DNA from: Cryptococcus deneoformans JEC21
Taxonomy: Eukaryota > Basidiomycota > Tremellomycetes > Tremellales > Cryptococcaceae
Reading direction: 5' to 3'
NCBI RefSeq assembly: GCF_000091045.1
Contig: NC_006683.1
Coordinates: 400,561 to 464,560 of the forward strand
Length of the DNA: 64,000 nucleotides
Positions 61,812 to 64,000 of the stretch are shown here, piece by piece. Below the pieces are notes generated by a model. It was not told the origin of the DNA and made no database searches. It saw only the letters and a list, made by a program, of their open reading frames with translations. The translations under genes were made by a program, and so were the position numbers. Within the stretch, counting starts at the first letter, position 1. Each line of letters begins with the position of its first letter.

Positions 61812-63888
61812 GGTGTTGTGTTACGGTTTGTGATAAATAGATGTGAGAATGGATGGGAAAAACACCTTCTGTTCAGTTTTTAGATTCCCTTATATATACA
61901 TATTTGGAGGTCGTAACAAGCACAGCTACAAGGTATCATAACCATCAGTTATGCAGTAATCCTGGAATTTGGTTATTTGTGCAAAAGAAAACAGCAAGAG
62001 CTAACGCGTCAGTAAGGTACGTTACGTCAATATCCGGAATACGAATGACGTCAATATATGATTGATCGGGACTTCAAATGAGGGACGAAAGCCTGTGGTT
62101 CTTCTTCTCGCGTTCCGCCGTTTCTAACTCAGGGGCGATAAACCGATGAGCGTGTGGTGAGTCATAGATCAGTTGCCTCACGCTCCATGCTCCATGAACC
62201 TTCGGAACCAAGGCAAAAACGACATATTTAATTATTCTGTGGAGAAACTACTGGAAACAAACTAGTGCCCTGGAGGAGCGCGAGACCCGATATCACATCT
62301 GTGCCTTATTACTGACATCATCCACACTTTCTCTGTCTTTTCCTACTTTCCTTTCGAATTCCATTCTTTAAATAAGGATTTTCAACTTACTCAGTTGGTC
62401 TTCGCCTCTTGTTGTGCACTAGGTTCCGGACTTCCGAAGCATGCCGTCACCCCCTTGGCTGTCCGTCCTCTGTCCTGTCGCCTCTTGTTTGTCTGTCATT
62501 TGTCTCAATGTTGAATCAGTTTATCGCGAGCTGTTGTTATTTGTTGCTGCTTGCTGCTTGCTCTCGCGTCACAGTGTGACATCCTGTGTGTTCCTGCAGC
62601 TTATTAGCATTTGCATCTAGCGAACATTACCCACTTCTCTTGCTTCGCCAGTAGCCTGCAGGTAGTAACTGTGATGCCTGTGTGCTCTGAAACTAACGCT
62701 TTATTTTTATTTCCTCCTTATGACACACTTCACTGCCATGCATAGCAATAGCTTCTTCCACACGTAACAACACCTTCCTCTTTCCTTTCTCTAATATCTG
62801 CGATCTGCGACTGTCCAAGGCAGCTTCGATCATGGGTCACGACGAACGATGCATTTTGAAATTGTCAATGAGGTGTTATTACCGGCGTAATAATAATCAT
62901 CTTGTGCCTGTTGCTGGCTGCTAGCGTTTGTTATGCGTTATGAAAACTGATTGTCATGGCTATTTCTGTAAGTTCAGGGGGGTGAACACGACGTGGTGCT
63001 TGCGGCTTGAAGATTGGTAAATTAGATACAAGATGAAGAGGGAAAGAGAGCAGGTAGTGCGGGGATAAACAGAATCATTCTGCAGATTATTGTACCAGTA
63101 GTTCAAAATATGTGGCATTGCATGTCCAGCATTATTATCTCAATACCTTGTCAAGTTTCGAAGATGAGAGGCATGTATCCAACGAAGGGTGACTGTACCT
63201 TCCTGCGATGTATGCAAAGTAACCGTAAACTGTGGAGATGATTGAATTAAAAGGAAAAAAGGGAAATGAAGAAGATAAAATAGATTCCTCGAGTCTGGCA
63301 TGGCAGTAGCGAGCAATCATAGGAGCTTATTATGCCGCCTAACAACGCGGTGCAAACGGGAGAATTGTTCAACAATCCTATGTTCCTTCAGACATGTAGG
63401 GGAGACAAAAGAATTCCCAGCTGCTGGTGATCCCATATATGCACAGCATTTATTGCTCTTCTCTTTTCCGATGACACGCCAGTACCTAAATAATACCAAA
63501 CAGCAGTAATACTACCGCCACATGGCAATAATCGTCAAGCCACAAAAAAAAGCAAAATGAATCGCACCCTATTATAGGCGAGACGCGTTATTATGCCCGT
63601 CCGATGTTTGTTGCAAAAATCCACGTGGAAACCACATGGCAGTTGGTCGGACGCGTCTGAGGTTAGCGCCTTGTATCTGGTGCAAGGATCCATCTCTGAC
63701 TTTCTTCATTTCCACACTCTTTCCCAACTGCTTCCTACCTCCTCCTTTTTCTGGCTGGTAGTTTTCCTACATCCGCGTAACCAATTTCCTTCTTTCAGGA
63801 CTGCCATTTCTCACCCTGTCAGAAGATTTTCACCTTGGCGCGCTCCAACGCCGTTCGCGATCCGCTTTGAGACCTTTCTCCAGCGACC
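61812..63888. promoter_or_regulatory. 2.1 kb gene-free upstream region
   Basis: No open frame, tRNA or obvious repeat can be supported over 2077 bases, the longest gene-free stretch in the window. Pyrimidine-rich tracts occur at about 62290-62480 and 63690-63880; the latter sits immediately before the last gene's ATG and is probably its promoter and 5' leader. A non-coding transcript or a long leader is possible but not shown. Confidence 0.45.
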
Positions 63889-64000
63889 ATGTCCGTGGTC
63901 CCTTCCAAGCCTGAGATGCGCCAACAGGCCAGGACCAAAACGGCTGGGAAGGATGATCCAAAGGACATATTTAGTCAGTGGAGAAAGGGTATCAACCCCA
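63889..64000 (+). CDS. 5' end of an unidentified protein, cut off by the window
   Basis: An ATG in a good context (GCGACCATGTC) opens a frame that stays open to the window edge (37 codons). The N-terminus is hydrophilic and basic (MSVVPSKPEMRQQARTKTAG, later QWRKG) without a signal peptide. Too little is present to name it. Confidence 0.6.
   Translation, partial: MSVVPSKPEMRQQARTKTAGKDDPKDIFSQWRKGINP

Overview
The window is nuclear DNA from a basidiomycete yeast, most likely Cryptococcus or a close Tremellales relative. The genes are dense and split by many introns of about 45-70 bases. Splice sites are mostly GTNNGT...YAG, with CTAAC/CTGAC-like branch sites. A Cas1-type capsule O-acetyltransferase, a eukaryotic acetate kinase, an Mms22/Mus7 homologue and a GH71 alpha-1,3-glucanase fit this lineage. 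The species cannot be fixed from sequence alone. Every multi-exon model given with exon coordinates was assembled by hand, and its exon lengths sum to a whole number of codons.

Layout. 0-7.98 kb: COX VIIc-like subunit (-), DCC1 (+), WBP2/GRAM protein (-), mitochondrial ClpP (+), secreted GH71 glucanase (+), EFG1 (-). 8.1-9.7 kb: tRNA-Asn and an unexplained divergent inverted duplication. 10.0-14.6 kb: COX23 (+) and a CCC2-type copper P-ATPase (+). 14.7-22.5 kb: dipeptidyl aminopeptidase (-), AP-2 sigma (+), mitochondrial PP2C (+), TFIIIC sub6-like protein (-). 22.7-25.9 kb: citrate carrier (+, with a 90-base N gap in an intron) and ILV6 (-). 26.3-31.6 kb: GPI-type wall protein (+), DSC3-like E3 subunit (-), SUR7-family membrane protein (-). 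32.0-41.8 kb: Zn2Cys6 regulator (-), LSM6 (+), an Hsp20-fold protein (-), OTU1 deubiquitinase (+). 41.9-52.9 kb: CAS1 (-) and the very large MMS22 homologue (+), divergent. 53.2-59.9 kb: acyl-CoA dehydrogenase (-), acetate kinase (+), acyl-CoA ligase (+). 60.4-64 kb: two tandem intron-bearing tRNA-Cys genes, a 61-residue hydrophobic protein (-), about 2 kb without a recognisable gene, and the start of one gene cut off by the window end.

How genes relate: as usual in fungi, neighbours are mostly unrelated housekeeping genes, many in divergent pairs with 120-400 base shared promoters. Several act in mitochondria (COX VIIc, COX23, ClpP, PP2C, CTP1, ILV6, acyl-CoA dehydrogenase). COX23 and CCC2 are adjacent copper-linked genes. 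The acyl-CoA dehydrogenase, acetate kinase and acyl-CoA ligase form a run of acyl/acetyl metabolism genes.

The observations most worth checking are: three frame-enforced GC-AG introns; an acyl-CoA ligase with both a mitochondrial-looking N-terminus and a C-terminal SKL; four tandem TPETLP-type repeats in the MMS22 N-terminus; and the inverted duplication at 8.8-9.3 kb.
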